From NCBI GenBank assembly GCA_030156535.1, contig JASGMJ010000004.1:1-64000 (forward strand): a stretch of 64,000 nt of DNA. The letters run 5' to 3'. Below, one piece after another: positions 18,739-28,192 of the stretch. Within the stretch, counting starts at the first letter, position 1. Every line of letters starts with the position of its first letter. The stretch comes from Candidatus Sumerlaeota bacterium. GTDB taxonomy: Bacteria; Sumerlaeota; Sumerlaeia; SLMS01; JAHLLQ01. Made by a program: the position numbers and the translations under genes. The notes beneath the pieces are model-generated. The model ran no database searches. It was not told the origin of the DNA and saw nothing but the letters and a program-made list of their open reading frames with translations.

Positions 18739-21509
18739 CACAGTGCCAGCGCCCCAATCAGTTCCGCGGCGCGGGCGATCACATCCGCCGCTTTGTCGGC
18801 TTCGCGTGCGCCGGCCTGGGCCATGTCCGGCTTTCCGCCGCCCTTGCCACCCATCGGCTCGGCCAGTGCGTTGACGACCTTTCCGGCGGGGTAGCGCTTG
18901 CGGGCCGACTCGCCGACGGCGGCCACGATGGCGACCTTGCCATCCGTCACGGTTGCGGCCACCCCAATGCCGTCGCTGCCGATCTTCTCGCGCAGCGTCG
19001 CCGCCAAGGTCCGCAGGTCATTCGCGGAGAGCCCTTCGAGCAACGTTGCCGCCACCCGCGCACCGTCAATGGCCACGGCTGCCTGGGCGATCTGGTCAAC
19101 GTTGGAAAGAGCCGCCTTCTGGCGCTCGCGTGCAAGTTCCTTCTCAAGCTGCTTGATGCGCTGGCTCAGTTGCCCAACGCGTTCGACAAGCGCATCGCCC
19201 TTCACGGCAAGCGACAACTGAAGGGGCTGGACCACGCCGTACTGCTCTTCTGCTTCCAGCCGCGCGGCTGTCTCGCCCGTCACGGCCTCGATGCGCCGGA
19301 CGCCCGACGCGATGGAGCCTTCCGCCACGATGCGGAAACGCGCCGCCTGCCCCGTGCGGTCGAGGTGTATGCCACCGCAGAACTCGATGGAAGCAACGTG
19401 TCCCGGCGAGCCCATCTGGACGACGCGGACTTCGGGGCCGTACTTCTCGCCGAACGGTGCGATGGCACCGCGCTGGCGTGCTTCCTCCAGCGGCAACACA
19501 TCCGTCGTCACCGGCAAGTCTTCGATAATGAGCCGGTTCACTTCTTCCTGAACCTTGCGTAGCACTTCGGGGGAAACAGCTTCCGGGTTCGTGAAGTCAA
19601 ACCGCAGGCTCTCCGGGCCGACCCACGAGCCCTGCTGGGCGACATGCGTGCCGACGTACTTTTTCAGGGCGGCTTGCAGCAGGTGCGTCGTGCTATGGTT
19701 CCTGCGAATGGCCATGCGGCGTTGCTCGTCGACCAGAGCAGCGGTCACTTCGCCCACCGCCAGAATGCCCGTCTCCAGCTCTCCCCAATGAAGGAAGATG
19801 CCTTCCGCCGTTTTCTGCGTGTCGAAAACATCAAAGGTACAGTCATGCGCTTCAAGGAGTTTGCCCGTGTCGCCCACCTGTCCGCCGGACTCGGCGTAGA
19901 AGGGCGTACGGTCCAGAATCACCGTTGCGCGCGTTCCGGGTTCGATCTTCTCGACGAGTTTGCCGTCGGCGATGAGAGCGATCACCTTGCAGCGTTCCTC
20001 GCGCGTTGAGGCATAGCCCGTGAAGACAGTGGCCCCATGTTTGGCGGCGATGCTCTCGGCGAGTTCGGCGTCCTTGTCGAGTTGCGCTCCCTGCCAGGAG
20101 GCACGGCCGCGCTCCTTCTGTTCGCGCAAGGCATCGTCGAAGCCCTTCAGGTCGATGCGAACATTCTGGTCCTCGGCGATTTCGCGCGTCAGATCGAGTG
20201 GGAAGCCGTACGTATCCCAGAGCTTGAACGCTTCGCTGCCGGGGATCAGATTGTCCGAGCGATCGCGAGCCTGCTCGAGCAACTCGTCGAGCAACTTGAG
20301 GCCGCGGTTGCGCGTCTTGAGGAATGCCTCTTCCTCGATCCTGAGGGCGCGGCGAATGAATTCGGCCTTCTCCGCGAGTTGGGGATAGGCGCTGCCCATT
20401 GTCTCGATCACGGGATCGACGAGCGTGGGCATGAAAGCCTCATCCTTGCCGAGCAGCGAAGCAAAGCGCAGCGCACGGCGTTGAATGCGGCGGATCACGT
20501 AGCCACGGCCAACGTTGCCGGGCGTGATGCCCTCCGAAAGGCAGAACACCAGAGCGCGGGTGTGGTCGGCGATGGCGTTGATCGCCAGACGGATGCGGGT
20601 TGCTTCCGGCGTGTCGCCTCCCTCGTCGAGAATCTTCAGGTACTGCACGCCCAGCGTGTTCGACGCGGCCTGAACGATGGGTTGCAGCAGATCGGTCTCG
20701 TAGGGCGTGGAGGCCTTGCCATCGAGCCACATCAGGGCGGTGGTCATGCGCTCCAGGCCCGCCCCCGTGTCGATGCCACGGTACTTCAGTTGCGGGCGCG
20801 TGCCGTCGCGCTGCTGGTCGAACTGGGGGAAAACCATGTTCCAGATTTCCAGGAACAGGTCGCCCTCCTCGTCGATGCGGCGGGCGAGTTCGGGCATGTA
20901 CTTGTCTTCGGACTCGTCCAGTTGGCGACGCACCTCGGCCAGCTCCTCGTCCGTCCCCATGAAGAAGCAGACCTCCGAGCAGGGCCCGCAAGCCCCCGTG
21001 TCGCCGGCCGGTCCCCAGAAGTTCTGCTTCGCATCCAGACGCACCGGGCGATAGCAGGCGTCCGTCTCTTCCTGCCAAAGTTTCTCCGCCTCGCTGTCCT
21101 CCTCGAAGATCGTCGGGAAAAGACGTTCCTTCGGCAGGCCCATTTCCACGGTGACGAAGTGCCACGCCCAGCGGATGGCTTCGCGCTTGAAGTAGTCGCC
21201 GAAGCTGAAGTTGCCGAGCATCTCGAAGAGCGTGTGATGGCGCAGCGTCTTGCCGACGTTTTCAAGATCGCTTCCCTTGCCGCCCGCGCGCAGGCAGGGC
21301 TGGCAGGTTGTGGCGCGTGAGTAGGGGAGCGGCTCGATCTCCCCGCTGTAGTAGCGTTTGAACTGCACCATGCCGGCGCTCGTGAAGAGCAACGTGGGGT
21401 CGTCCGGCGGAATGAGGGGCGCCGGGGTGACAAGGCGGTGCGGCGCTCCCTTCATGTCCTTGAAGTAATCGAGGAAGACCTTGCGAAGTTCGGTGCCGGA
21501 GAGACCCAT
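18738..21509 (-). CDS. alaS: alanyl-tRNA synthetase
   Basis: The 923-residue enzyme contains the class II aminoacylation core (TSAGMVQFKRYYSGE, ATTCQPCLRAGGK, FEMLGNFSFGDYFKREAI) and GPAGDTGACGPCSEV. The editing domain has HSTTHLLQAALKK, and a later CGGIH supplies the remaining zinc-type ligands. A C-terminal oligomerisation domain has a coiled-coil stretch (QLSQRIKQLEKELARERQKA). The editing motif reads CGGIHLDRTG where CGGTH is usual, a conservative change. The start gives the expected N-terminus; the longer open frame is spurious. Confidence 0.96.
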   Translation of the reverse strand: MGLSGTELRKVFLDYFKDMKGAPHRLVTPAPLIPPDDPTLLFTSAGMVQFKRYYSGEIEPLPYSRATTCQPCLRAGGKGSDLENVGKTLRHHTLFEMLGNFSFGDYFKREAIRWAWHFVTVEMGLPKERLFPTIFEEDSEAEKLWQEETDACYRPVRLDAKQNFWGPAGDTGACGPCSEVCFFMGTDEELAEVRRQLDESEDKYMPELARRIDEEGDLFLEIWNMVFPQFDQQRDGTRPQLKYRGIDTGAGLERMTTALMWLDGKASTPYETDLLQPIVQAASNTLGVQYLKILDEGGDTPEATRIRLAINAIADHTRALVFCLSEGITPGNVGRGYVIRRIQRRALRFASLLGKDEAFMPTLVDPVIETMGSAYPQLAEKAEFIRRALRIEEEAFLKTRNRGLKLLDELLEQARDRSDNLIPGSEAFKLWDTYGFPLDLTREIAEDQNVRIDLKGFDDALREQKERGRASWQGAQLDKDAELAESIAAKHGATVFTGYASTREERCKVIALIADGKLVEKIEPGTRATVILDRTPFYAESGGQVGDTGKLLEAHDCTFDVFDTQKTAEGIFLHWGELETGILAVGEVTAALVDEQRRMAIRRNHSTTHLLQAALKKYVGTHVAQQGSWVGPESLRFDFTNPEAVSPEVLRKVQEEVNRLIIEDLPVTTDVLPLEEARQRGAIAPFGEKYGPEVRVVQMGSPGHVASIEFCGGIHLDRTGQAARFRIVAEGSIASGVRRIEAVTGETAARLEAEEQYGVVQPLQLSLAVKGDALVERVGQLSQRIKQLEKELARERQKAALSNVDQIAQAAVAIDGARVAATLLEGLSANDLRTLAATLREKIGSDGIGVAATVTDGKVAIVAAVGESARKRYPAGKVVNALAEPMGGKGGGKPDMAQAGAREADKAADVIARAAELIGALAL

Positions 21510-21737
21510 GGCCGGGTAAACCTTTGATAAAGCGTGACTTTGGCCCACAACGCTCATGCGCGGGGCGGGACAATTGCGCGACGGCCGGGGGGTTGAGCAA
21601 GCGGAAAGGGGGGAATGGCGCGAGGCTGCAGGAATGTCTGAAAAACAGGATGTTCTCAAATCCACGAGATCAGGGCGTGCTCGGCCGAACCGAGCGCCCA
21701 AGCACAACACGGAGATTTGAGGCTTTGAGAGAGCGCC
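21510..21737 (-). other. intergenic region with hairpin between ABC permease and alaS
   Basis: This 228-base gap separates the ABC permease stop from the alaS start on the same strand. It holds a hairpin at 21673-21699, with arms of ten paired bases (GGGCG-CTCGG with CCGAG-CGCCC), a two-base bulge and a five-base loop. The hairpin could end the ABC transcript, but no T-run follows, so a rho-independent terminator is doubtful. The alaS promoter should lie here; I could not pick it out. Confidence 0.35.
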
Positions 21738-23453
21738 CTAGAACTCCAGCCGGTTCCACTTCCTCAGCCCCAGTACCATTGGTACGAAGATCACGCCGAG
21801 TTGAAAGAGAACTCCCCCGGCAATATAGACAACGGCCCAGTTGTTCCAAAAGTGCGAGCCGAACAACTCGCCTTTGCTGTGCAGGTAGATCGGCATTCCC
21901 ACCAGCGCCAGCGTCACGCCGATGTAGGCCATCGAGAGCAGTGCGTTGGCCGTGCCCCCGATTCCGTTGGCGATGCGCGCGGGGTTGTCCTCGCGGAAAT
22001 TCGGCAGCAGCGCGCCGAACCCGATCGACAGGCTGCTGAGCGCGAATGCCATCACCACCGTGCAGGCGAGTGAAATCCAGCGCAGGTAGGGTTCCACTCG
22101 GAGCACCTGATTGCTCAGGGTCAGGAGCCCGACGGCCAGCAGCAACGCCGTCACAAGGCACAGGCTGTACTTCTGCCAGACGATCGTGGCGCGCTTCATC
22201 GGAGCAAGGCCCACCGACCAGAACTGCCGCCCTTCCAGGCTGAGCATGGGGTAGACGAAGCGCGTCGTGAGAATGGAGAGAATGAAGCAGGTGGCCCCCA
22301 GGTTGAAGAGCGAAAGCATCGCCTTCCAATCCGTGACGAGGAACTCCACCGTGCTCGAATACCGGCGGGCGGAACGAAGGTTCGCGATGTAGATCGCCAT
22401 CAACCCCATCAGAATGACGAGTTGAGTCCACTGTGCGGGATCGCGCCAGAAAGTCTTCATGTCCTTGGAGAAAAGCGCGCGGAGTTGAACCGGCAGGACG
22501 CGCAGCAAACGGTCGACGAAATTCAGCGGCGCAAAGCGCGAACGGCTCGTTTCCCCGGAATTGCCCGAATCCTTGGTCAGGCACCAGCCACGGTAGTAGA
22601 GCGAAGGGACCAGCCACTCGTTGACTTGAATCAGAAAGAGCGCCGTTGCCGAAAGCATCCCGAGCCAATACAGGTACGAGGCGAAATCCGGACTCCCCAG
22701 CGTCCCCGGTGCGATCGACAGAAGTCCCTTCATCATCCAGGAGCTCGGCACCAGGGGCGAGGAGCCGAACTCCAGAAAGCTCATGATCTGCGTGAAATTG
22801 CCGTCCTCGGCCTGCTGGAAGAGCGCGCGGAAATTCATCAGCCGCGCCAGGACATAAGCCAGAATCGCCGACATCACCGCCAGCACCACAACCAGCGTGC
22901 GCGTGCGCCGGGCCGGCAGGAACGCCGTCACCAGCATTGTGACGATGGAACCGAGCGCCGCCGGAATCGTGAGGAACGGTATCAGCAGCAATATCACCAG
23001 GGGATAGAAGTGCCAACCCACCTGCCGCGATATCCCAAACGCCAGAAAGAACGGCAGGGAAAGCAGCGCGAAGGCCCACGAACTGTAGACGATGGATTCG
23101 AGCAGCTTCTGGCGGAAGATCGTGGAAAACCCGATGGGCTGAACCATCAGGAAATCCACTTCCCGCGAAATGTACGTCGTCGAGAGTGTAATGATGAGAT
23201 TGGAGAAGACGAGCATCGAGAAGAACGCGAGGAAGACAATGCCGACCAGACGGTCCATCAGCGGAGGGCCGAACACGGCCTGGTCCATCAGGAAGGCAAA
23301 CACGCGCCAGAAAACAAACGTGAACGCCCCCACGATAACCGACAGCACAATGAACGCCGCCGAGACATGGAACTTCATCACGCCTTCCATGTTGCGGATG
23401 GCGTTCCGGGCGCTTCGCCACTTCGTCCACAGGATCAGCGAGTTATGCCTCAC
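21738..23453 (-). CDS. ABC-2-type exporter permease, large planctomycete-like form
   Basis: The 571-residue integral membrane protein has about 12 predicted helices in two halves and a long central cytoplasmic loop. TTYISREVDFLMVQPIG and RLVGIVFLAFFS recall the putative ABC exporter permeases of about 550-600 residues common in planctomycetes and relatives. The GTG start overlaps the ATPase stop codon as GTGA, so translation is coupled; the longer open frame is an artefact. With the ATPase it should form an exporter whose substrate is unknown. The reading of the fold is fairly certain, the family name less so. Confidence 0.82.
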   Translation of the reverse strand: MRHNSLILWTKWRSARNAIRNMEGVMKFHVSAAFIVLSVIVGAFTFVFWRVFAFLMDQAVFGPPLMDRLVGIVFLAFFSMLVFSNLIITLSTTYISREVDFLMVQPIGFSTIFRQKLLESIVYSSWAFALLSLPFFLAFGISRQVGWHFYPLVILLLIPFLTIPAALGSIVTMLVTAFLPARRTRTLVVVLAVMSAILAYVLARLMNFRALFQQAEDGNFTQIMSFLEFGSSPLVPSSWMMKGLLSIAPGTLGSPDFASYLYWLGMLSATALFLIQVNEWLVPSLYYRGWCLTKDSGNSGETSRSRFAPLNFVDRLLRVLPVQLRALFSKDMKTFWRDPAQWTQLVILMGLMAIYIANLRSARRYSSTVEFLVTDWKAMLSLFNLGATCFILSILTTRFVYPMLSLEGRQFWSVGLAPMKRATIVWQKYSLCLVTALLLAVGLLTLSNQVLRVEPYLRWISLACTVVMAFALSSLSIGFGALLPNFREDNPARIANGIGGTANALLSMAYIGVTLALVGMPIYLHSKGELFGSHFWNNWAVVYIAGGVLFQLGVIFVPMVLGLRKWNRLEF

Positions 23454-24220
23454 GCGGTGACCTCGCGCGTGGGGATGACGTCCGCAACGGGGTCGGTGCA
23501 CCCATCCTCTGTCAGTTCGAGGAACAAGTCCTCCAGGCTCCCCTCGCGTGCGAGGTTGGTTCTCAGCTCCGCCGTCGTGCCGAGAAATCGCAGCTTGCTC
23601 TTCGTGATGATGCCCAGGCGGTCCGCGAGTTCCTCGGCAATCGGAAGCAGGTGGGTGGAGAGAAAGACGGTGCCGCCGTCGCGGCAGTATTCACGGAGAA
23701 GATTCTTCAGCGTCCGCATCGAGCGCGGATCGAGCCCCACCATCGGCTCGTCGATGACGAGCAACTGGGGGCGGTGCATGAACGCGACCGAGAAGCACAG
23801 CTTCTGCCTCATGCCGTGGCTGTAGTTCTCGATGAGTTGGTCGGCGGCATCCATCAGCCCGAAGGTGCTGAAGTACTTGGCGAAGGCCTCTTCCTTCTGC
23901 GGCTCGGGAACCTTGAAGAGATCGCCGACGAAATGCAGGAACTCGCGCCCCGAGAGTTTCTCGTAGAGGTAGGGCGTGTCAGGGATGAAGCCGATTCGGC
24001 GCTTGGCTTCCACGGGATTCTGCTGATTGTCGATGCCGTCGATTTGCACGCACCCTTCGGTGGGCCGCAACATCCCGGTAATCATTTTGATGGTCGTGGT
24101 CTTGCCCGCGCCATTGGGACCGAGAAAGCAGAAGAGCTGTCCCCTGGGGATGAGAAGTTCCAGATTATCCACGGCGGTGAAGCCGTCGAACTTCTTGGTC
24201 ACATTATCGATTCGCAGCAT
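23450..24220 (-). CDS. ABC transporter ATP-binding protein
   Basis: The 256-residue ATPase starts at an ATG with AAAGGACC upstream. It has Walker A GPNGAGKTT, a Q-loop region (RRIGFIPDTPYLYEKL), a signature motif changed to YSHGMRQKL (usual LSGGQ), Walker B LLVIDEP, a D-loop GLDP and the switch histidine STH. The YSHGM form is common in ABC-2 exporter ATPases of the CcmA/YhaQ type. A C-terminal extension of about 40 residues follows. It lies between the membrane-anchored 324-residue protein and the permease, with overlapping or close ends, and drives that permease. Confidence 0.93.
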   Translation of the reverse strand: MLRIDNVTKKFDGFTAVDNLELLIPRGQLFCFLGPNGAGKTTTIKMITGMLRPTEGCVQIDGIDNQQNPVEAKRRIGFIPDTPYLYEKLSGREFLHFVGDLFKVPEPQKEEAFAKYFSTFGLMDAADQLIENYSHGMRQKLCFSVAFMHRPQLLVIDEPMVGLDPRSMRTLKNLLREYCRDGGTVFLSTHLLPIAEELADRLGIITKSKLRFLGTTAELRTNLAREGSLEDLFLELTEDGCTDPVADVIPTREVTA

Positions 24221-24254
24221 CGTGGTCCTTTCGCGTTTCCGCGGTTGTTCCGTG

Positions 24255-25229
24255 TTATTGCTTATTCTGGCCCGCCAGATTCCCAAAGCTGCCTTTGACG
24301 AGCATGGGCAGAATGCCGAGTGCCTGCAAGGGCTCTCCGGAGTCCTCGCCTCTCAAGTCGTCCGGCTGGAACGCGGGCGGATCGGGCAGGTTGCGCAACT
24401 CGGCGTGCTTCACCATTTCCTCGGGGGAATCAATCCGGTCGAGGCGAACGACGATCTGGGGGGCCTCGGCGCTCTTCTCGTTTCGGGGGGCACTGCTGCC
24501 GCCCAGGGGAACGCGGATTTCGCGCCGGAAGGGATCGCCCCGCTGGTCCAGCCAGATTTTCGTCGTCGCCGTTCCCATCTCCGCTTCCACGATGCGCGCG
24601 TCGAAGGGCACGCCGTTCAGCGTGGCGCGCTGTGTTCCGGCCAGCGTGAGCTTCATCCGCCCTGTCTGCATCCCCCAGATCGGGTCGTAAACGTCCATGG
24701 CGTAGGTCTCGCCGGGCACCATCTGGTTGCCGCTCATGAAGGGATCGGCGGCGAAGTTCATCGTGATCGGGCGGGGGAGATCGACTTGCTGGTACTTCAC
24801 CCCCGTCGCGCTGGAGAGGCGCAGGCGCAGGGTTTGGTGCTCCACGAGTCCGGCGAGCTCCAGGGCGGGGGTCTCGGCTCCGGGCATCGTCACAGTTGCG
24901 TGCAACTGCTCGATTTCCAGCCGCTCGTTGAGCAAGGCGGCGGTCTCGATTTTGCCGGAGACCGGGCCGCCTTCGAGGATGAGCTTGAGAAAAGCATGGT
25001 AGCCCGTGCCATCGCGCTGGGCCACGGTGCGCAGGGCACCGACCGGGCGCCCATTCACCGACAGCCTCGCCCACTCGTCCTTTCCCGTCCACTCATCCGC
25101 CAACTGGCGGGTGCTCACGGGGATGCCGTCGCCCGTGTTCAACGTCGGGAGAATCTCGTTCTTCACGAGCAGTGCCATCATCCCGAGAAAGAAGAGCGTG
25201 ATGGCGGCGGCGATCAGGTGGCGGTGCAT
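24255..25229 (-). CDS. membrane-anchored protein of unknown function upstream of ABC genes
   Basis: The 324-residue protein has an N-terminal helix (about 5-24, LIAAAITLFFLGMMALL) that is either an anchor or an uncleaved signal. The rest is a mostly beta periplasmic region with repeated strand patterns (FLKLILEGGPVSG, LRLRLSSATGVKY, RMKLTLAGTQRATLNGV). I recognise no catalytic motif. GGGGGA precedes the ATG. It ends 34 bases before the ATPase start, so it probably belongs to the same transcript and may be an accessory or substrate-side partner of the exporter. That is inference. Confidence 0.6.
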   Translation of the reverse strand: MHRHLIAAAITLFFLGMMALLVKNEILPTLNTGDGIPVSTRQLADEWTGKDEWARLSVNGRPVGALRTVAQRDGTGYHAFLKLILEGGPVSGKIETAALLNERLEIEQLHATVTMPGAETPALELAGLVEHQTLRLRLSSATGVKYQQVDLPRPITMNFAADPFMSGNQMVPGETYAMDVYDPIWGMQTGRMKLTLAGTQRATLNGVPFDARIVEAEMGTATTKIWLDQRGDPFRREIRVPLGGSSAPRNEKSAEAPQIVVRLDRIDSPEEMVKHAELRNLPDPPAFQPDDLRGEDSGEPLQALGILPMLVKGSFGNLAGQNKQ

Positions 25230-25339
25230 CGGCTGTTTTCCCCCATTGCAGACCCCGGCTTGAGGAAGCTAGATACGGACCAGCGAGCCGCCCGGCGGTC
25301 GTCTTTCTTTCGTTCGCCATTCTCCGGAGCCTGCAAGCC

Positions 25340-26596
25340 GTGGATCAATCCTCCTTCGCGTCGAAGTTCATTTCGCGAATCCAGCGCATCGATACCCCCC
25401 GAATCGAATCTTTTCTGACCCAGCTGGTCAAAGAGAAGGATTTCCTACGAATCGTCATCGACTCGCTACAAGAGGGAATCTTCGTGCTCGACGACGCCCA
25501 CCGGGTCGTTTTCGCCAACGAAACGATCAAGAGCCTGCTGGGGTTGCATGCGCGCAAGGTGCTCGGCGAGCCCGTCGCGCGGCTGCTTCGCGCCAAGGCC
25601 CTGCTCGGCCTTTACGAGGAATTTCGCGATCATCACGCATCCATCGAGCAGCGCGAGATCCGGGTGCGCACTCCCCAGCCACGGATTTATGCCGTTTCCG
25701 CGATGCCCATCGAGGACCATAGCGGCGAAATGACGCACAGCGTCTGGATCGTGATCGACCAGACGGAAACCCACCGCCGCGCCGCCGAACGCCACCAGGC
25801 CGAAAGTGTGCGCTCGCTGGCGACCCTGGTGGCAGGCATCGCCCACGAAATCAAGAATCCTCTCAACAGCCTGAATATTCACGCCCAATTGATCTCCAGC
25901 GCGGCGCGTGATTTCTCGCGCCAGTCCGGCGGCAGCGACCCGAGCCTCGAGCGCCTCGAGACCAGCACCCGGGTGCTTCTGGACGAAATCCAGCGCCTCG
26001 CCCGCATCGTCGATCAGTTCATCAAGGCCGCCCGCCCCACCCGCGTCGACCTCCGTCCCTCTCAGGTCAACGAGGTCTTGGAGGCCGTGGCCGATCTTCT
26101 GCGTCCCGAATGTATTGAGCGGCGCATCGACTTGGTGCTCGACCTCGACCCCGAGTTGCCCCGCGCCCGCACCGACCCCGAGCAGCTCCAGCAGGCCGTC
26201 CTCAACATCGCGAAGAATGCCCTCGAAGCCATCGACAAGCCGGAAGGCAGAATCATTTTCCGTTCGGCCTTGAAGTCCGACCACCTGCTTGTCGAGATCG
26301 AAGACAATGGCTGCGGAATCGCCGAGGACGACAGCCTGCGCATTTTCGAACCCTACCACACGACAAAGTTCAACGGCACGGGGCTGGGCCTGATGGTCGT
26401 CTTCCGGATCGTCAAAGCCCACGGCGGCGAAATCGGACTCGATAGTCAGGTGGGGGAGGGTACGACGTTCAAGATCGCGCTGCCCCTCGACGAACGGCCG
26501 ATTCGCCTGATCGAAATGGGCGCTGTTCCCGGGGACTTGGAGCCTTCGGAGATCATCGAATGGGGAGGCCCGGAGGCCCCAGAGCCTTTGGAATAG
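25340..26596 (+). CDS. cytoplasmic PAS-domain sensor histidine kinase (NtrB-like)
   Basis: The 418-residue protein starts at GTG and has no membrane helix. A PAS domain spans about 40-140 (LQEGIFVLDDAHRVVFAN). The HisKA region has the phospho-acceptor H169 in LVAGIAHEIKNPLNS. The HATPase_c domain shows the N box NIAKNALEAI, the G1 box DNGCGIAEDD and the G2 box GTGLGL. This matches NtrB-type kinases that sense an internal signal. No response regulator lies next to it, so its partner is elsewhere. A tail of about 30 acidic/proline-rich residues follows the kinase core. It is divergent from the 324-residue membrane protein. Confidence 0.9.
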   Translation: MDQSSFASKFISRIQRIDTPRIESFLTQLVKEKDFLRIVIDSLQEGIFVLDDAHRVVFANETIKSLLGLHARKVLGEPVARLLRAKALLGLYEEFRDHHASIEQREIRVRTPQPRIYAVSAMPIEDHSGEMTHSVWIVIDQTETHRRAAERHQAESVRSLATLVAGIAHEIKNPLNSLNIHAQLISSAARDFSRQSGGSDPSLERLETSTRVLLDEIQRLARIVDQFIKAARPTRVDLRPSQVNEVLEAVADLLRPECIERRIDLVLDLDPELPRARTDPEQLQQAVLNIAKNALEAIDKPEGRIIFRSALKSDHLLVEIEDNGCGIAEDDSLRIFEPYHTTKFNGTGLGLMVVFRIVKAHGGEIGLDSQVGEGTTFKIALPLDERPIRLIEMGAVPGDLEPSEIIEWGGPEAPEPLE

Positions 26597-26796
26597 GGGC
26601 GATTGTGCTCCCCAGGGGCTTAAAACCTTGAAAAACTTACGTTTTTTTTATCCACAGGTGCGTCTTTTCGTTGACTCTATTGCGCGCGCACGCCGTTTTG
26701 GAACACGGCGCACGTGGTCAAGCCGCCAAGTTCTGTCTCCGCGTCTCCCTGGGGAGCACGCAAAGTTCCAACTCCCGCGAAAGAGGATGCAGTCCC
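26597..26796 (+). other. intergenic region before the HU-like gene, with A/T hairpin
   Basis: These 200 bases follow the kinase stop. A small GGGG/CCCC pair lies at about 26596-26613. An AAAAAC/GTTTTT pair follows at 26631-26646 and runs into eight T residues, which could act as a weak terminator for the kinase gene. TTGACT at 26671-26676 could be a -35 element for the HU-like gene, but I see no good -10 at the right distance. Confidence 0.35.
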
Positions 26797-27105
26797 ATGG
26801 CCAAGAAGGAAGTCAAAGCAATGACAAAGGCCCAGTTGATGGCCCACCTGTCCGAGAAAACCGGCATTGCGAAGAAAGACGTCGTTGCCCTTTGGGAAGA
26901 ACTGACGGCTCTCGCCTACAAGGAAGCCAAGAAGGAAAAGGGCTTCACGCTTCCCGGTCTCGGCAAGATCATCGTCGTCAAGCGCAAGGCCCGCACCGCC
27001 CGCAACCCCCAGACTGGCGAGCCCATCAGGGTGCCCGCGCGCAAGGCCCTCAAGTTCCGCATCGCCAAGCAGGCCAAGGACGCCATCGTCGGCGTCAAAA
27101 AGTAA
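26797..27105 (+). CDS. HU/IHF-family histone-like DNA-binding protein
   Basis: The 102-residue protein starts at an ATG with AAGAGGA upstream; the longer open frame is not coding. The HU fold is clear: N-terminal helices (MTKAQLMAHLSEKTGIAKKD), FTLPGLGKIIVVKRKARTARNP for the beta-arm base, the PQTGEPI arm tip, and the C-terminal VPARKALKFRIAKQAKDAI. Alanine replaces the more usual GRNP arm residues as ARNP. HU bends DNA and compacts the chromosome. It is monocistronic, with a strong terminator 30 bases downstream, as expected for an abundant nucleoid protein. Confidence 0.93.
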   Translation: MAKKEVKAMTKAQLMAHLSEKTGIAKKDVVALWEELTALAYKEAKKEKGFTLPGLGKIIVVKRKARTARNPQTGEPIRVPARKALKFRIAKQAKDAIVGVKK

Positions 27106-27133
27106 ATCACCCTTCACAGGGACCACGAAAGCG

Positions 27134-27186
27134 GCGCCTCCTGCCTCGCGGCTTCCGATCTCCGGAAGCCCGGCGGCAGGGGGCGC
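27134..27186 (+). terminator. rho-independent terminator after the HU-like gene
   Basis: A 12-base outer stem (27134-27145 with 27175-27186, one G-T pair) encloses a perfect eight-base inner stem (GGCTTCCG with CGGAAGCC, 27150-27157 and 27163-27170) with a five-base loop. TTCTTGTTT follows. It starts 29 bases after the HU stop and lies before the TPR-zincin gene. Confidence 0.8.
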
Positions 27187-27283
27187 TTCTTGTTTCTCCG
27201 GCGGATGGCATTGACGGGCCCGCCTGCCGTCGCCTTCACTCCGGACCGCCGTGCTTCACGCGGCGCAGAACCGGAGATACCAC

Positions 27284-28138
27284 GTGGAAATGAACCCGCA
27301 GGAACTCAACGAAAAGCTCGAATCACTCTATCACAGCGCCGAAGCAGCTTCGAGCGAAGGCCTTGCCGACCAGGCCATCGAACACTGCGAGTCCGCCCTC
27401 GAACTCCTCGATTTCAATTTCGATGAGGAATGCACCTTCACGCATGGCGACTTTCTCATGCTCGCCGGTCATGCCTGCTGGGAAGACAACGACATCGAGG
27501 GGGCGATGCGTTACTATCGCCAGACCCACGAGACCGATCCCGGGCGCATCGATGCCCTCGTTGCCCTCGGCGTGGCTCTCTTCCATCTCTGTCGTTTTGG
27601 CGCGGCCCGGACCTATCTCGAAATCTCCAGTGCCGAGGACCCCGAAGCCGGTGAGGCCTGGTACTATCTCGCGATTCTGGCTCTCCGTTCCGGTAAAGCC
27701 TCGTTGGCCCGTGCCCTCTTTGAACGCGCCAACGAAAAGGAGCCGGATCGCTGGCTCGTTCCGCGCTTTCTGGACGAGGACGAGATTCAGAAACTCGTCG
27801 AGGACATCTTTGCGCGCTTTCCCGAAGAAATTCAGGACGTGCTCGGCAATGTTGCCATCGTCCTCGAAGACCTCCCCTCGGAGGAGTTGCTTCTTTCCTG
27901 CGATCCGCCGCTCGATCCCCTGCTCCTCGGTCTGTTCGAGGGGATTCCGCTCCCCGAGCAAAGCACCTTCGACGCCCCGCAGGGCATCACGCAAATCCGC
28001 CTCTTCGTCAGTAACATCGCCCTCATCGCTGAGGATTCCGAGCGTCTTGTCGAGGAACTCGAAATTACGCTGAAGCACGAGATCGGCCACTTCCTTGGAC
28101 TCGACGAGGACGAACTCGCGGCCCGCGGTCTCGATTGA
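27284..28138 (+). CDS. TPR protein with C-terminal zincin-like metallopeptidase domain
   Basis: The 284-residue protein has N-terminal TPR repeats (about 25-165; AIEHCESALELL, GDFLMLAGHACWE, ALVALGVALFHL, AWYYLAILALRSG). Its C-terminal 100 residues end in HEIGHFLGLDEDEL, with H265, E266 and H269 forming an HExxH zinc site. This fits the small zincin family (MMP-like, PF06262) often found as a stand-alone protein of about 120 residues. Fusion to TPRs suggests the protease acts on, or is held by, a partner protein. No signal peptide is seen. GGAG lies seven bases before the GTG start; ATG 27290 is an alternative. Confidence 0.8.
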   Translation: MEMNPQELNEKLESLYHSAEAASSEGLADQAIEHCESALELLDFNFDEECTFTHGDFLMLAGHACWEDNDIEGAMRYYRQTHETDPGRIDALVALGVALFHLCRFGAARTYLEISSAEDPEAGEAWYYLAILALRSGKASLARALFERANEKEPDRWLVPRFLDEDEIQKLVEDIFARFPEEIQDVLGNVAIVLEDLPSEELLLSCDPPLDPLLLGLFEGIPLPEQSTFDAPQGITQIRLFVSNIALIAEDSERLVEELEITLKHEIGHFLGLDEDELAARGLD

Positions 28139-28192
28139 GTCCACAGCCCGCCTTGCTTGTCCGGCGCTCACCCCTCTCTGGAGCCACCAGTC

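Noticed and set aside
27134-27186. Possible small structured RNA
   Set aside because: Position, stem strength and the T-rich tail fit a terminator after the HU-like gene better.
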